Part shown: positions 1 through 9,251 of the stretch, one piece after another
Layout: every line of letters starts with the position of its first letter
Position numbering within the stretch: the stretch's first letter is position 1
Source: Paenibacillus tarimensis
GTDB lineage: Bacteria; Bacillota; Bacilli; Paenibacillales; Paenibacillaceae
Length of the DNA: 64,000 nucleotides
NCBI RefSeq assembly: GCF_021532315.1
Contig: NZ_JAKGAO010000026.1
Coordinates: forward strand, 1-64,000
Reading direction: 5' to 3'
Notes under the pieces: model-generated
Database searches by the model: none
Told to the model about the DNA's origin: nothing
The model's input: the letters and a program-made list of their open reading frames with translations, nothing else
Made by a program: the position numbers and the translations under genes

Positions 1-14
1 GGGCAGTTCGCTCG

Positions 15-36
15 TTGTTCAGTTTTCAAAGAACAA
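15..36 (-). promoter_or_regulatory. boxA-like rRNA leader element
   Basis: Read on the minus strand this is TGTTCTTTGAAAACTGAA with flanks, the conserved boxA-type antitermination element found just upstream of 16S rRNA genes (and in spacers) in Bacillales. It points left, so a 16S gene is expected immediately beyond the window edge; no rRNA sequence itself is visible here. Its place after bofA matches the rrnA position in Bacillus subtilis. Confidence 0.75.
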
Positions 37-104
37 TTCCGAAGGCTCTCTTAACTCTTCGCCTTCTTCTCTTGTGTCGTCCGCCTCACAGCGGCGACTT
101 TTAT

Positions 105-134
105 AATATATCACAATCGCTTTCCTGTGTGCAA
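105..134 (-). promoter_or_regulatory. rRNA operon promoter, proximal (P2)
   Basis: Minus-strand TTGCAC (129-134), 18-base spacer, TATATT (105-110), with a TGA just before the -10 that would act as an extended -10. Together with the second promoter upstream it forms the tandem arrangement usual for Bacillales rRNA operons. Confidence 0.6.
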
Positions 135-191
135 GTGCTTTTTATTTCCTGTGAATTATCTGTTCACTTGCCCTCATCAGGCGCGAGATAT

Positions 192-221
192 AATGTATCA
201 TATATCAACATTTAAAGTCAA
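192..221 (-). promoter_or_regulatory. rRNA operon promoter, distal (P1)
   Basis: Minus-strand TTGACT (216-221), 18-base spacer, TACATT (192-197), again with TGA before the -10. It lies between the bofA terminator and the proximal promoter and reads left into the rRNA leader. Confidence 0.55.
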
Positions 222-296
222 CTAATTAGGCAGAAAAACTTAATATGCTTCTCCAAGCTGTTCAAAGATTATGTGAGATCTAATTGATATCACATC

Positions 297-322
297 AAAA
301 AAAAGCGCCAGAGGCGCTTTTA
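297..322 (-). terminator. terminator of yaaL-bofA
   Basis: Minus-strand hairpin AAAGCGCC-TCT-GGCGCTTT followed by a run of T. It separates bofA from the rRNA promoters. Confidence 0.85.
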
Positions 323-384
323 GCGAAGAATCATTCAATCAACATTAGACCTGTAGCCGCATTAATACCTGCATCGCTCTTCTA

Positions 385-648
385 TTAGAGGATCGTCCAC
401 TGCAGCCCGATTATCATAAGCACGCCTGGAATGCCGAGCATGACAATTGCAGCAATCGTTACCGCATTCAATGGAATATGTAAATCAGCAACCCAACCAG
501 AGTAGTTAAACGCATAAATAACGAGAGCAGCCGCTGCCAGATGCAGTACAAACTGTTTGAGCAGCCGAATTGATAATCTGTTCCTCACAATTACAATAAC
601 CAAACCAAGTATAGATATCCCCAATATTAAAGCCCACATGAGCTTCAC
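385..648 (-). CDS. bofA: pro-sigma-K processing inhibitor BofA
   Basis: Membrane protein of 87 residues, the same length as B. subtilis BofA. In the family, BofA sits in the outer forespore membrane with SpoIVFA and keeps the SpoIVFB protease inactive, so that pro-sigma-K is cut only after a signal from the forespore. Hydrophobic segments are visible at about residues 4-20 and 32-48, and the hydrophobic C-terminal half ends in LGIPGVLMIIGLQW as in the family. The GTG start overlaps the TGA of yaaL (GTGA), and AGGAGG lies ten bases upstream. The order recR-yaaL-bofA-rRNA operon is that of B. subtilis and supports the call. Confidence 0.9.
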   Translation of the reverse strand: MKLMWALILGISILGLVIVIVRNRLSIRLLKQFVLHLAAAALVIYAFNYSGWVADLHIPLNAVTIAAIVMLGIPGVLMIIGLQWTIL

Positions 649-953
649 CCCACATCAGCCTCCTGCTGACGAACCTTCCAATCAACCTGCAGGTTCTTCG
701 CATGCCGCAGCAGCATTTCGTATCGCTTCTCCGCCGCTTCAATTGCATAGATAGCGTAGTCAATCTGATCTTTTCCAGAAGCATATTCAAAATGTCTGCG
801 GGCATTCTCCCAATCGCGATGAGCTTCCCGGATTTCTTCCACCAGCTTATTCAACGATGTTCGTGTCTCCGCCTCAATTGCCCGGTCTGCAACCAGATAG
901 TCTCTGCCCCATAGTCTGAACCAACCTGATAGCCATGCATTCCACCATGCCAC
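645..953 (-). CDS. yaaL: YaaL family protein (DUF2508)
   Basis: Small charged protein of 102 residues with a Trp-rich N-terminus (about residues 3-15) and a helical remainder containing EEIREAHRDWENA, a hallmark of the DUF2508 family. The family's function is not known; it is nearly always found between recR and bofA. The GTG start has AGGAGGT eight bases upstream. It is translationally coupled to bofA by overlapping stop and start codons. A terminator lies between recR and this gene, so yaaL-bofA probably has its own promoter in 954-1078, but I could not identify one with confidence. Confidence 0.88.
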   Translation of the reverse strand: MAWWNAWLSGWFRLWGRDYLVADRAIEAETRTSLNKLVEEIREAHRDWENARRHFEYASGKDQIDYAIYAIEAAEKRYEMLLRHAKNLQVDWKVRQQEADVG

Positions 954-1078
954 TAAGCTCCACCTCCTAGGGGATCCATCCTAAGCGCGGTAAACCGCTC
1001 CCAACCGAGAACCTCTATTACCATCATATAAACGAGGGGACAAACTTAGAACCTATTATGGTATCCCGCAACAGCAAA

Positions 1079-1101
1079 AAAGCCTCCATACCGGAGGCTT
1101 T
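1079..1101 (-). terminator. terminator after recR
   Basis: Minus-strand hairpin AAAGCCTCC-GGTAT-GGAGGCTTT leading into six T. It ends the dnaX-yaaK-recR transcript before yaaL. Confidence 0.85.
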
Positions 1102-1142
1102 ATCCTATCTGAATAGGTGTACAACAATAGTTTGCAAGCGAA

Positions 1143-1742
1143 TCAACTGAGTTCTCTTCTGCCTTCCAGCGCTTTGGACAGTGTCACCTCATCCGCATAC
1201 TCCAGATCGCCGCCAACAGGCAGGCCATGGGCAATTCTGGTTACCTTGATTCCGAACGGCTTTACGAGCCTGGACAGATACATGGATGTCGCTTCACCCT
1301 CTATATTCGGGTTGGTGGCAAGTATAAGCTCCTGCACCCGCTCGTCTTCCAGTCTTCTTAGCAGCTCAGCAATACGAATTTCTTCAGGTCCGATGCCTTC
1401 CATAGGTGAAATTGCACCCTGAAGGACATGATAGAGACCGTCAAACTCCTTGGTCCGTTCCATGGCAATGAGGTCCTTCGCTTCCTGAACAACACAGATA
1501 ACCGACTGGTCTCTGGACTTGTCCTGACAGATCCTGCAGGGGTCTACATCGGTAATGTTACAGCAAACCGAGCAGTAATGCAGATTACGCTTTACACTGA
1601 CTAGCGCTTTGGCAAAATCAATAACATCATCCTCCTGCATCCGGAGAACATGAAAAGCAAGCCGGGCAGCAGTCTTAGGCCCGATGCCCGGCAGCCTGGA
1701 GAAAGATTCGATCAATTTGGCGATCGGCTCGGGATAATACAA
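1143..1742 (-). CDS. recR: recombination mediator RecR
   Basis: Protein of 199 residues, normal length for RecR, which with RecO and RecF loads RecA on gapped DNA and forms a ring-shaped clamp. The order is as expected: helix-hairpin-helix LPGIGPKTA (about 17-25), a four-cysteine zinc site C57, C60, C69, C72, a Toprim domain beginning [12 protein letters not shown] (about 84-95), and a C-terminal Walker-B-like region with [12 protein letters not shown]. The start is TTG; AAGGAG lies ten bases upstream and overlaps the stop codon of yaaK, so translation of the two is likely linked. Confidence 0.96.
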   Translation of the reverse strand: MYYPEPIAKLIESFSRLPGIGPKTAARLAFHVLRMQEDDVIDFAKALVSVKRNLHYCSVCCNITDVDPCRICQDKSRDQSVICVVQEAKDLIAMERTKEFDGLYHVLQGAISPMEGIGPEEIRIAELLRRLEDERVQELILATNPNIEGEATSMYLSRLVKPFGIKVTRIAHGLPVGGDLEYADEVTLSKALEGRRELS

Positions 1743-1758
1743 AAGGTTTTAGCTCCTT

Positions 1759-2070
1759 CTAGAAAAGTCCTGGTATTTTCATACCGCCCGTAAATTTGCT
1801 CATATCTTTATTGGCGAGTTCATCCGCTTTTGTAATGGCATCGTTAACAGCTGTCAAAACCAGATCCTGCAGCATTTCGATATCATCCGGATCTACCGCT
1901 TCCGGTTTAATCGTTACACTAAGCAGTTTCTTATGTCCATTCACCTGTACGGATACAACTCCGCCGCCTGCAGTTCCTTCGATTGTTTTCTCGGCGAGCT
2001 CTTCCTGCGCCTTCATCATTTGCTCCTGCATCTTCTTAACTTGCTTCATCATCTGGTTCATATTGTTCAT
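1759..2070 (-). CDS. yaaK: nucleoid-associated protein YbaB/EbfC family
   Basis: DNA-binding protein of 103 residues of the YbaB/EbfC family, dimers of which bind DNA with little sequence preference; the gene is almost always located between dnaX and recR. The N-terminus is rich in Met, Gln and Lys ([20 protein letters not shown]), predicted to be a long helix, and is followed by the family core with [11 protein letters not shown]. The ATG at 2070 is chosen because AAGGAG lies eight bases upstream; the reading frame stays open further upstream but that part is unlike the family. Confidence 0.93.
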   Translation of the reverse strand: MNNMNQMMKQVKKMQEQMMKAQEELAEKTIEGTAGGGVVSVQVNGHKKLLSVTIKPEAVDPDDIEMLQDLVLTAVNDAITKADELANKDMSKFTGGMKIPGLF

Positions 2071-2104
2071 GGTCTTCTCTCCTTCTTGTAATTTAATTGC
2101 CGTC

Positions 2105-3913
2105 TTAACTCTTATTATTGTCCACAATAACAACCAGGTCCTCGCCGAACATCTGTAGAGCTTCCTCCACCCATGGAGGTTTCCCATCAGTATTCTGCTC
2201 CCCGGACTCTTGGCCAAGCTCTAGCATTTCGGCCGCTGCCGAAGGCGCGCCTTCAGCTGCCTGCCATTCCTTCTGCATAACAGTTACGAACCGGATCGGC
2301 CGGCCGAACAAGTCCTGCATAACACCTTCAATAATCTCCCGGTTTGCCGGTCTTTCCGTTGTTTCCCGGTGCATTGTATTCTTGAAGGCAATAAGCACCT
2401 GATTATCCCACACAGCTACCGGCTCCCCGTCGATCAGCCAGGCATGGACGGAGATTTTGGCATCCTTTACTCTTTGCAGCATCTCTGCCCATTTCGCCAG
2501 AATCTGTCTGGTTTCGTCCGTTCCCTTCGCAGCAACAAAAGGATCCAGCTTCACCTTGGCAATACCAAGCTGGCTCCCGCCTCCGCTTCGGCTTCCAAAG
2601 GATCCGCTTGCATTTCGGCCCCTTGCGTTGCCGCCTGATGCAGCCGGAGCTGTATTCGCTGCAGCTGCAAGGCCTCCTGCACCTGCCTTCATCAACTTCT
2701 CCAGCTGCTGTTCAAGCGATTCGATCCGTTGGCGCAGGCGCACGACCTCTGGGCCCTCTGACGCAGAACCTGCTGCGGCACCTGACCCGGCAGCCACTTG
2801 TGGGGGCTCACTGTTCCTAGACGCGCTATCCGGGAGGGTACAGATCTTAAGCAAGGCCACTTCAAACAATGTCTGGGGCTGTGCGGCATGGCGCATATCA
2901 TTCTGATAGCGGTTCAGGACATCAATCATTTCAAATAAGCGTTCCTTGGAAAAGGCCTCCGCCATTGCCTTGAAGCGCTCCGGGTCCACAATCCGTTCCG
3001 TCCCTGTTGCACTTCCGGGTACTAGCTTAAGCAGCAGCAGATCCCTGAAATAATAGATCAGATTCTCCATGCACTTATCAGCACTCTTACCCGCCTGCAT
3101 TAGCCGTTCAATCAAAGCCATAATACCGGCGACATCCCTATCGCGGATGGCTTCCGCTAGCTCAGCAAAATGCTCAGCTACCATGCCTCCGGTTACATCC
3201 ACAGCCTCTTCGAGGGTAACACGCTCACCCGCAAAGGCTGCAACCTGCTCCAATAAACTGATCGCATCACGCATGCCACCGCCAGATAACCGTGCTATAT
3301 AAGCCAGAGCATCCTCATCTGCAGCTATACTCTCTTCTTCACATATGCGTTTCAGCCTGTCCGTCTGTTCGTGCAGGGATACCTGGCGAAAATCAAACCG
3401 CTGACAGCGCGATATAATCGTCGCCGGCAGCTTATGGGGTTCTGTAGTCGCTAATATAAATATAACATGCCCTGGCGGTTCTTCAAGCGTCTTCAGAAGC
3501 GCGTTGAACGCTTCCGAGGTGAGCATGTGCACTTCATCTATTATATAAACCTTATACCGGACCTCGGTTGGCGCATACCGCACCTTATCCCGTATATCCC
3601 GGATCTCATCAATCCCCCGGTTGGACGCGGCATCTATCTCTACCACATCCATTATAGAGCCTGATGTTATGCCTGTGCAGGCATCACATTCATTACAAGG
3701 CTGAGTGGTTGGCCCCTGTTCACAGTTTACGGCCTTAGCCATGATTTTGGCCGCACTTGTTTTACCCGTTCCTCGCGGGCCGTTAAACAAGTATGCATGC
3801 GAGATCCGGTCTTCCCGGATAGCATTCTGCAAAGTTTGGATAACATGCTGCTGGCCAACCATGTCTTGGAACGTCTGCGGCCGCCAGGCACGATATAATG
3901 CGATATGGGACAC
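2105..3913 (-). CDS. dnaX: DNA polymerase III subunit gamma/tau
   Basis: Clamp-loader ATPase of 602 residues that couples the replicative polymerases to the helicase. It shows the Walker A box GPRGTGKT (45-52), a four-cysteine zinc module (C64, C73, C76, C79), Walker B DEVH (126-129) and the SRC sensor (168-170). A long Ala/Gly/Ser-rich linker at about 360-460 precedes the tau-type C-terminal domain. I choose GTG at 3913 because AGGAAAGG lies just upstream and because the protein then begins close to the family start ALYRAWRPQ; a TTG at 3940 is the alternative. A TATAAT at 3964-3969 (minus) is a likely -10 box. It heads the operon with yaaK and recR. Confidence 0.96.
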   Translation of the reverse strand: MSHIALYRAWRPQTFQDMVGQQHVIQTLQNAIREDRISHAYLFNGPRGTGKTSAAKIMAKAVNCEQGPTTQPCNECDACTGITSGSIMDVVEIDAASNRGIDEIRDIRDKVRYAPTEVRYKVYIIDEVHMLTSEAFNALLKTLEEPPGHVIFILATTEPHKLPATIISRCQRFDFRQVSLHEQTDRLKRICEEESIAADEDALAYIARLSGGGMRDAISLLEQVAAFAGERVTLEEAVDVTGGMVAEHFAELAEAIRDRDVAGIMALIERLMQAGKSADKCMENLIYYFRDLLLLKLVPGSATGTERIVDPERFKAMAEAFSKERLFEMIDVLNRYQNDMRHAAQPQTLFEVALLKICTLPDSASRNSEPPQVAAGSGAAAGSASEGPEVVRLRQRIESLEQQLEKLMKAGAGGLAAAANTAPAASGGNARGRNASGSFGSRSGGGSQLGIAKVKLDPFVAAKGTDETRQILAKWAEMLQRVKDAKISVHAWLIDGEPVAVWDNQVLIAFKNTMHRETTERPANREIIEGVMQDLFGRPIRFVTVMQKEWQAAEGAPSAAAEMLELGQESGEQNTDGKPPWVEEALQMFGEDLVVIVDNNKS

Positions 3914-4012
3914 GCTGACCTTTCCTTTCACTGCCTTCAACCTCGAAGGCGAACTATTTATTCATTATACACCAATTCAATCTTATAAAAAAACGATAGA
4001 TCATGCGATCAT

Positions 4013-4055
4013 AACAAAAACACCTCCTGCCGCACTTCATGCGCTCAAGAGGTGT
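4013..4055 (-). terminator. terminator of the SRP RNA gene
   Basis: Minus-strand hairpin ACACCTC...GAGGTGT with a smaller CGCA/TGCG inner stem, followed by TTTTTGTT. It lies downstream of the scr RNA and upstream of the dnaX promoter. Confidence 0.8.
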
Positions 4056-4083
4056 GTCTCTTCTATAAGAAGGTAAAAAGGTT

Positions 4084-4353
4084 AAACCGTGCACCTGTCT
4101 TCGATGTATGCGATCCAAGCGGCACTTCTGATCCACGCTCGGGCCAGGCACCCCTCCGGCACATGGGCTAACCTGCTTATGGCTGCTTCCTTCCGGACCT
4201 GACCAGATTCACAGGCGCCCATTGCGGAGGACCCGACCGTCAACACGCTTCACAGACGCCAGCCTTGCATCGCACAACCTCTAACAGGAATTCAACCTCG
4301 CTACAGCGGATTGCGAGTTACAGGGCACCGCTACCTCCCCGTCTAGCACGGTA
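4084..4353 (-). ncRNA. scr: SRP RNA (large, Alu-containing scRNA)
   Basis: RNA component of the signal recognition particle, which with Ffh targets nascent membrane and secreted proteins. The minus strand carries the universally conserved GTCAGGTCCGGAAGGAAGCA tetraloop/Ffh-binding region (around 4180-4205) and, at its 5' side, GCTAGACGGGGAGGTAGCGG and CCGCAATCCGCTGTAGC, the Alu-domain sequences of Bacillus scRNA. About 270 nt, as in B. subtilis (271 nt), and in the same position upstream of dnaX. Ends are set by the promoter at 4360-4388 and by the GGTGCACGGT near the 3' end. Confidence 0.96.
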
Positions 4354-4359
4354 GAACCT

Positions 4360-4388
4360 AGTATAGCGGATTCTGTCCCATAGCGCAA
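4360..4388 (-). promoter_or_regulatory. promoter of scr
   Basis: Minus-strand TTGCGC (4383-4388), 17-base spacer, TATACT (4360-4365), placed so that transcription starts at about 4353, the expected 5' end of the SRP RNA. Confidence 0.75.
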
Positions 4389-4416
4389 CCCGGGGAAGAA
4401 CTTGCCTCTGTATCCA

Positions 4417-4821
4417 TTACTGATTCGTTGTTACCTCGACATCATAACGCGGAAAATTATAATCAAGCAGCTCTTCAGCCTGAACGGTTATCCGGGCCGC
4501 TTCTTCCCGGCTCATGGCATTGTCAAGCTGCAGCGCCACCCTCATCACCGCACCTTCAAAAGACACCCTTGAGTGTCTGACGCCCTTAAGAGTGGAGAGC
4601 AGCTCACCAACAAACTTGGTATCATCCCGGTAGCTCCAAGCCGTTCCTGTAATAGGCATGTTGGGATTACTGGATGATATCCCCATATAGCCGTCATGCC
4701 CATAACTTCTAACACCCCTGGGCTGTCCGGCACAACCCGCCGTCAGCATCACTGCAAGGGCGGAAATCCATATGAGGCGCCAGCGTTTCCGGCGGAAAAT
4801 CAGCTTCCAGCGAATGTCCAT
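4417..4821 (-). CDS. YhcN/YlaJ-type sporulation lipoprotein (probable)
   Basis: Predicted lipoprotein of 134 residues. A basic N-terminus (RRKRWR), a hydrophobic stretch and the lipobox TAGC ending at Cys30 show export and lipid attachment. The mature part contains a ferredoxin-like fold signature, with DTKFVGELLSTLKGVRHSRVSFEG-type valine/alanine alternation and a final DVEV, that resembles the spore YhcN/YlaJ family; this assignment is by eye and moderate. The ATG has GGGAGG seven bases upstream, but that sequence is the 3' arm of the rpmE terminator, so expression may be tied to terminator folding. Family members are found in the inner membrane of spores; their function is not settled. Confidence 0.65.
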   Translation of the reverse strand: MDIRWKLIFRRKRWRLIWISALAVMLTAGCAGQPRGVRSYGHDGYMGISSSNPNMPITGTAWSYRDDTKFVGELLSTLKGVRHSRVSFEGAVMRVALQLDNAMSREEAARITVQAEELLDYNFPRYDVEVTTNQ

Positions 4822-4863
4822 AAAAAAACCTCCCTTATAACCATAGGATGGCTTAGGGAGGTT
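4822..4863 (-). terminator. rpmE terminator overlapping the next ribosome-binding site
   Basis: Minus-strand hairpin with arms AACCTCCCT and AGGGAGGTT, an inner CCAT/ATGG stem, and a run of seven T that ends directly at the ATG of the lipoprotein gene. The downstream arm contains the only ribosome-binding site for that gene. Confidence 0.85.
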
Positions 4864-4897
4864 CTTGTATTCTGCCAAATAGCGGCAGATTTCATTA

Positions 4898-5095
4898 TTA
4901 GATACCGTATTTCTTTTTGAATTTGTCGACACGGCCGCCGGCATCCAAGAACTTCTGCTTCCCTGTAAAGAACGGGTGGCAGGCAGAGCAAATCTCGACG
5001 CGAAGGTTCGGTTTAATCGAACCCGTCTCGAAGCTGTTGCCGCAAGCACAAGTTACAGTGGTGACGTGGTAGGTCGGATGAATAGCTTGTTTCAT
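4898..5095 (-). CDS. rpmE: 50S ribosomal protein L31
   Basis: Ribosomal protein of 65 residues, zinc-binding (C+) type: the cysteines are CACG and CSAC, spaced as in the zinc ribbon of RpmE. The C-terminal [20 protein letters not shown] is family-typical. The ATG at 5095 gives MKQAIHP, the usual N-terminus, with GAGGTGA five bases upstream; a start three codons earlier is possible but less likely. Zinc-containing L31 is often replaced by a zinc-free paralogue under zinc starvation in Bacillales; no paralogue is in this window. Confidence 0.96.
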   Translation of the reverse strand: MKQAIHPTYHVTTVTCACGNSFETGSIKPNLRVEICSACHPFFTGKQKFLDAGGRVDKFKKKYGI

Positions 5096-5109
5096 CTCGT
5101 TCACCTCTT

Positions 5110-5140
5110 TCTGCCCTGAGCCAACAGTCGGGCCCAGAGT
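5110..5140 (-). promoter_or_regulatory. candidate L31 autoregulatory leader hairpin
   Basis: In the rpmE 5' leader the minus strand forms CTGGGCC (5131-5137) / GGCTCAG (5116-5122) around an eight-base loop, just before the ribosome-binding site. Position and sequence resemble the leader structures reported for L31 genes in Firmicutes, thought to let L31 repress its own synthesis. Seen directly: the hairpin. Inferred: its role. Confidence 0.55.
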
Positions 5141-5160
5141 TTAAATTGACACGTAAGAAG

Positions 5161-5190
5161 AGTATAGCATGGCCATTGCAGAACGTGCAA
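5161..5190 (-). promoter_or_regulatory. promoter of rpmE
   Basis: Minus-strand TTGCAC (5185-5190), 18-base spacer, TATACT (5161-5166) with a TGC in front giving an extended -10. Confidence 0.7.
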
Positions 5191-5234
5191 CTGTAATTTT
5201 CGGCCTTCTTCTGCTTCTAAATCCTGCCGTTCTC

Positions 5235-6485
5235 TTAACGAACGCGGGCTGGCGGGACATGCGTATAAGAGCCGATCACCACATCAGGAAGCTCCTGCTC
5301 GAAGATTTCGATCATCTGCTTCATCCCATATATGTCACCCTGCGCTTTCGGAATGAGCTCCAGGTAGCTCTCCGGATCAATGTTCAAGTTACGCATCTGG
5401 ATCAGACGCAGACCAGTTCGCTTCACAAAGTCAATCATCGCTTCCATTTCTTCCTCCCGGTCGGTAACACCAGGAAAAATCAGATAGTTAATGGACGTAT
5501 ATACACCCTTATCAGCTGCATAACGCAGCGATTTCTCGACATTCTTCAACGTGTACCCGCGCGGCTTATAATAAGCATTGTAGTGATCATCCAGCGCACT
5601 GATCGTACTCACACGCATTAAATCAAGGCCCGCGTCCACTATAGCCCGGATATGATCGGTTAAACCAGCATTTGTATTGATATTAATGAAGCCCATTGAT
5701 GTCGTTTCCCGGACTTTACGCATAGCTTCAACAATAATCTTTGCTTGGGTAGACGGCTCTCCTTCGCAGCCTTGGCCGAAGCTAATGATAGACTCCGGCG
5801 TCTGCAGATGCTCCAGCATAATCTGAACAATCTCATCTACAGTCGGCTTAAAGTTCATCCGCGTCTGGGGAGCGGGAAACCCGCTGTCATCCGGCTGTTC
5901 AGAAATACAGCCAAAGCACCCTGCGTTACAGGAATACGAGACCGGTACCGCTCCTTCCCAGCGCTGCAGGAAGGTATTAGAGGCCGTCAGGCATTCATAA
6001 CCCAGCGCACAATGAGACAGATGCTGATATAAGCGGTTGTCCGGATATTTGGCAAGCAGAGAATCAACCTTCAGCTCCAGTTCACTACGGTCACAGTTAA
6101 GCGGATTCCATCTTTCGGGATCATCGCTTCTCCGCGCAGCCACATAAAAATTATCGTCCTTCCAGACGACAGCAGAATAACCGAAGAGCGGCAGCTTCTG
6201 CTCCTTATCCGACTTGACGTAGCCGGGGATGCTAAGTCGTGTATAACCTTGCGGGAGCAGGGCCCCAACCGCTTGCACATTTCCCGGCAGAACCTGCATG
6301 TTCCCGGTTTCCGGATTGATTCCGACCGGCCTGGTAAATGGCAGCCCAACCAAGGTTGCCCCATCCGGCAGCGGAATCAGCTCATCCTCCATCAGCTCCA
6401 CAACCATATCGCCACTGCGTCCCAGTCCGACCCATTCAGGATGGTCGAACACATTACCTTGTTCGTCGGCATATACGAGATTCAT
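5235..6485 (-). CDS. radical SAM protein of unknown substrate
   Basis: Protein of 416 residues. A CNAGCFGC motif (C186, C190, C193; CX3CX2C) binds the [4Fe-4S] cluster that cleaves S-adenosylmethionine, and FGQGCEGEP further on fits the glycine-rich SAM-binding strand of the TIM-barrel. The first ~180 residues form a separate domain rich in short beta strands, with no match I recognise; the last part (DPESYLELIPKAQGD) is also specific. The start has GGAGGAAA eight bases upstream. It sits between rho and rpmE and reads with rho; in B. subtilis this place holds glpX, so the gene is not part of the ancestral set. Substrate unknown. Confidence 0.85.
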   Translation of the reverse strand: MNLVYADEQGNVFDHPEWVGLGRSGDMVVELMEDELIPLPDGATLVGLPFTRPVGINPETGNMQVLPGNVQAVGALLPQGYTRLSIPGYVKSDKEQKLPLFGYSAVVWKDDNFYVAARRSDDPERWNPLNCDRSELELKVDSLLAKYPDNRLYQHLSHCALGYECLTASNTFLQRWEGAVPVSYSCNAGCFGCISEQPDDSGFPAPQTRMNFKPTVDEIVQIMLEHLQTPESIISFGQGCEGEPSTQAKIIVEAMRKVRETTSMGFININTNAGLTDHIRAIVDAGLDLMRVSTISALDDHYNAYYKPRGYTLKNVEKSLRYAADKGVYTSINYLIFPGVTDREEEMEAMIDFVKRTGLRLIQMRNLNIDPESYLELIPKAQGDIYGMKQMIEIFEQELPDVVIGSYTHVPPARVR

Positions 6486-6523
6486 GATGTTTCCTCCATC
6501 CTTGCCATCTATAGCTCAGTGCT

Positions 6524-7855
6524 CTATGAGCGGACTGTCCGCCGCCCTGCTCCTGTTCCGGAAGAAGCGCTCCCGCCTGATGAAGAGGAAGGACCAGAAC
6601 CTTGCACCGCGGAGGTATCCAGGGAATCGAGGAACTCGGCATTCGTCTTGCTGTCCCTTAATTTCTTCAGGAAGCTGTCAACAAATTCGGTAGAGTCGTT
6701 CATGCTCTTCCGTATTGCCCATACTTTGTCCAGCTCCTCCTTGGTCAGCAGCATCTCTTCACGGCGTGTACCCGAACGCCGAATATCAAGCGCAGGGAAT
6801 ATACGCCGCTCAGCCAGCCTGCGGTCAAGAACAAGCTCCATATTGCCTGTGCCTTTAAATTCTTCATAAATGATGTCGTCCATACGCGAACCGGTGTCGA
6901 TCAAGGCCGTTGCCAGTATGGTCAGGCTTCCGCCTTCTTCCACGTTACGCGCCGAACCGAAGAAGCGCTTCGGTCTATGGAAGGCCGCCGGATCAATACC
7001 GCCGCTGAGGGTACGCCCCGAAGGAGGAATGACCAGGTTATAGGCACGCGCCAGACGTGTAATGCTATCAAGCAAAATTACAACATCCTTCTTGTGCTCT
7101 ACAAGACGCAGAGCACGCTCGAGAACCAGCTCGGCCACCTTGATATGATTCTCCGGAAGCTCATCGAAGGTCGATGCCACAACCTCCCCTTTTACAGATC
7201 GCTGCATATCGGTCACTTCCTCCGGACGTTCGTCGATTAACAGCACGAACAGCTCAATATCCGGATGATTGGAAGAAATACTGTTGGCGATTTCTTTCAA
7301 TAACAGTGTTTTACCGGCTTTGGGCGGCGCTACAACAAGACCACGCTGTCCCAGTCCGACCGGTGCTAGCAAATCCAGGATCCGTGTCGATAAATGCGTC
7401 GGGGAAGTTTCAAGTACAAGCTTCTTCTGTGGATATAGAGGGGTTAATGCAGGGAAATGCAGTCTTTCAGCTGCCAACTCAGGGCTTTCACCGTTAACCG
7501 CATTGACTTGCAGCAAACCGAAGTAGCGTTCATTTTCTTTGGGGGCCCTGCATTTTCCTGAAACAAGGTCACCTGTCCGAAGATCAAATTTGCGTATTTG
7601 CGAGGCTGATATGTAAATATCCTCTGTACTTGGCAAATAGTTGATCGGTCTAAGAAAACCAAATCCTTCCGGCAAAATTTCAAGAACGCCCTGCATAAAC
7701 ATAAGTCCGCTCTGTTCGGCCTGAGCCCGAAGAATAGCAAAGATCAGTTCCTTCTTCTTCAATGTTCCGTAGTAGGGAATCTGATACTGCTTAGCCAGCT
7801 TGTATAAGTCCGTAAGCTTCAATTCTTCCAGATCGGAGATCTGAAGATCTGCCAT
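6524..7855 (-). CDS. rho: transcription termination factor Rho
   Basis: Hexameric RNA-dependent ATPase of 443 residues. The N-terminal ~45 residues ([16 protein letters not shown]) are the helical Rho N domain; the cold-shock-like RNA-binding domain follows ([23 protein letters not shown]); the ATPase core shows APPKAGKT as Walker [13 protein letters not shown] and [13 protein letters not shown]. The C-terminus ends in a Ser/Gly-rich tail of about 30 residues ([15 protein letters not shown]) that is longer than in B. subtilis Rho (427 aa). ATG preceded by GGGTGA. The neighbourhood with murA and rpmE is ancestral in Bacillales. Confidence 0.97.
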   Translation of the reverse strand: MADLQISDLEELKLTDLYKLAKQYQIPYYGTLKKKELIFAILRAQAEQSGLMFMQGVLEILPEGFGFLRPINYLPSTEDIYISASQIRKFDLRTGDLVSGKCRAPKENERYFGLLQVNAVNGESPELAAERLHFPALTPLYPQKKLVLETSPTHLSTRILDLLAPVGLGQRGLVVAPPKAGKTLLLKEIANSISSNHPDIELFVLLIDERPEEVTDMQRSVKGEVVASTFDELPENHIKVAELVLERALRLVEHKKDVVILLDSITRLARAYNLVIPPSGRTLSGGIDPAAFHRPKRFFGSARNVEEGGSLTILATALIDTGSRMDDIIYEEFKGTGNMELVLDRRLAERRIFPALDIRRSGTRREEMLLTKEELDKVWAIRKSMNDSTEFVDSFLKKLRDSKTNAEFLDSLDTSAVQGSGPSSSSGGSASSGTGAGRRTVRS

Positions 7856-8000
7856 ATTCTCACCCTTTATTCAGTTTTTCATCCAGCTTTGCCGAAAAAA
7901 CGGTTATCTATTCAGTGCAAGGCTGCACCGTAATAGATAACCCCGCGGCTACAGGATGTCGCATACAGGCCGCAGCCTGTCATTATTTATTATTACGCGA

Positions 8001-9251
8001 TTAATGCTCGCGCCAAACATCAGCACCCAGCCTGCGAAGGTTATCTACCAGATGGTCGTAGCCGCGGTCGATGTATTCCACTCCTGTAATCTCTGTTACG
8101 CCATCTTCGACTGTAAGACCAGCGACTACAAGAGATGCGCCCGCACGTAGATCAGCGGCCCGTACCTTGGCTGCAACCAGCTTGCCGCCTTCGATAATGG
8201 CCGAACGCGTCTCCACCCGGATTTTCGCGCCCATTCGCATCAGTTCCGGCACATGCTTGAAACGGTTGCTGTAGACATGGTCCGTCAGTATGCTCACTCC
8301 ATTGGCCTGTGTTAACAGGCTCGTCATCGGTGACTGCATATCTGTAGCAAATCCAGGATAGACCAGGGCTTTTACATCCACGGCTTCATACTGCGGCTGC
8401 CCAATAATTCGGATGGATTCATCCATCTCATGGACATGCACACCCATCTCCTGAAGCTTGGCCGTAACAGCCTCCAGATGCTTCGGAATTACGTTGTCGA
8501 TCAAGACATCGCCGCGGGTCGCTGCTGCCATCATCATATAAGTCGCCGCTTGAATGCGGTCCGGGATAATAGAATGCCGGCAGCCGCTCAAGCTATCTAC
8601 CCCTTCAATCCGGATCGTTTCAGTGCCCGCTCCCTTAATCTTGGCGCCCATCGCATTAAGAAGTGTTGCTACATCTATAATTTCAGGCTCTTTTGCCGCG
8701 TTTTCGATCACTGTTGAACCTTTGGCCCGTGATGCCGCCAGCATAATATTAATCGTAGCTCCAACACTGACCACATCCAGGTAGATCTTCGCGCCCCTGA
8801 GCTGCTTTGCAGATATATGAATAGAACCATGGTCGTTCGTCACGACGGCTCCCAAGGCTTCAAATCCTTTAATATGCTGGTCTATCGGCCGGGGTTCAAA
8901 ATTACAGCCGCCAGGCAGACCAATCGTTGCTTCGCCAAACCGCCCGAGCAGGGCACCCATCAAATAATAAGACGCTCGCAGCATCTTCACTTTGCCGTTA
9001 GGCATCGGTAAGGAACGAAGATTGGAAGGATCAATGACCATGGAATCGCCCTTCCACGTCACTTGCCCGCCAAGCTCCTGCAGTATTTCGGAATAGACGG
9101 CAACATCACTCAAGTGTGGCAAATTATCAAGCACAACTTCACTTTCGGCCAGCAGCGATGCTGGAAGCAGCGCGACGGCGCTGTTCTTTGCTCCGCTGAT
9201 CTGGACCGTACCGCGCAGCGGACGGCCGCCGCGGATCATCAGTTTTTCCAT
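8001..9251 (-). CDS. murA: UDP-N-acetylglucosamine 1-carboxyvinyltransferase
   Basis: First committed enzyme of peptidoglycan synthesis: transfers enolpyruvate from PEP to UDP-GlcNAc in the cytoplasm; target of fosfomycin. Length 416 residues. Catalytic and binding residues are present: K22-N23 (GAKNSA), R92 (MLRASYY) and C116 in the loop [11 protein letters not shown]. The loop after the Cys is slightly unusual (NFE instead of the common xxG). The ATG at 9251 is chosen because GGGGAG lies just upstream and the protein then begins MEKLMIRGG; a TTG 36 bases upstream is less likely. By position next to rho it corresponds to murAB (murZ) of B. subtilis; Firmicutes usually have two copies. Confidence 0.95.
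   Translation of the reverse strand: MEKLMIRGGRPLRGTVQISGAKNSAVALLPASLLAESEVVLDNLPHLSDVAVYSEILQELGGQVTWKGDSMVIDPSNLRSLPMPNGKVKMLRASYYLMGALLGRFGEATIGLPGGCNFEPRPIDQHIKGFEALGAVVTNDHGSIHISAKQLRGAKIYLDVVSVGATINIMLAASRAKGSTVIENAAKEPEIIDVATLLNAMGAKIKGAGTETIRIEGVDSLSGCRHSIIPDRIQAATYMMMAAATRGDVLIDNVIPKHLEAVTAKLQEMGVHVHEMDESIRIIGQPQYEAVDVKALVYPGFATDMQSPMTSLLTQANGVSILTDHVYSNRFKHVPELMRMGAKIRVETRSAIIEGGKLVAAKVRAADLRAGASLVVAGLTVEDGVTEITGVEYIDRGYDHLVDNLRRLGADVWREH

Noticed and set aside
4417-5049. Longer 210-codon version of the lipoprotein gene
   Set aside because: The upstream part overlaps rpmE and its terminator; the start at 4821 has a ribosome site and gives a signal peptide with lipobox.
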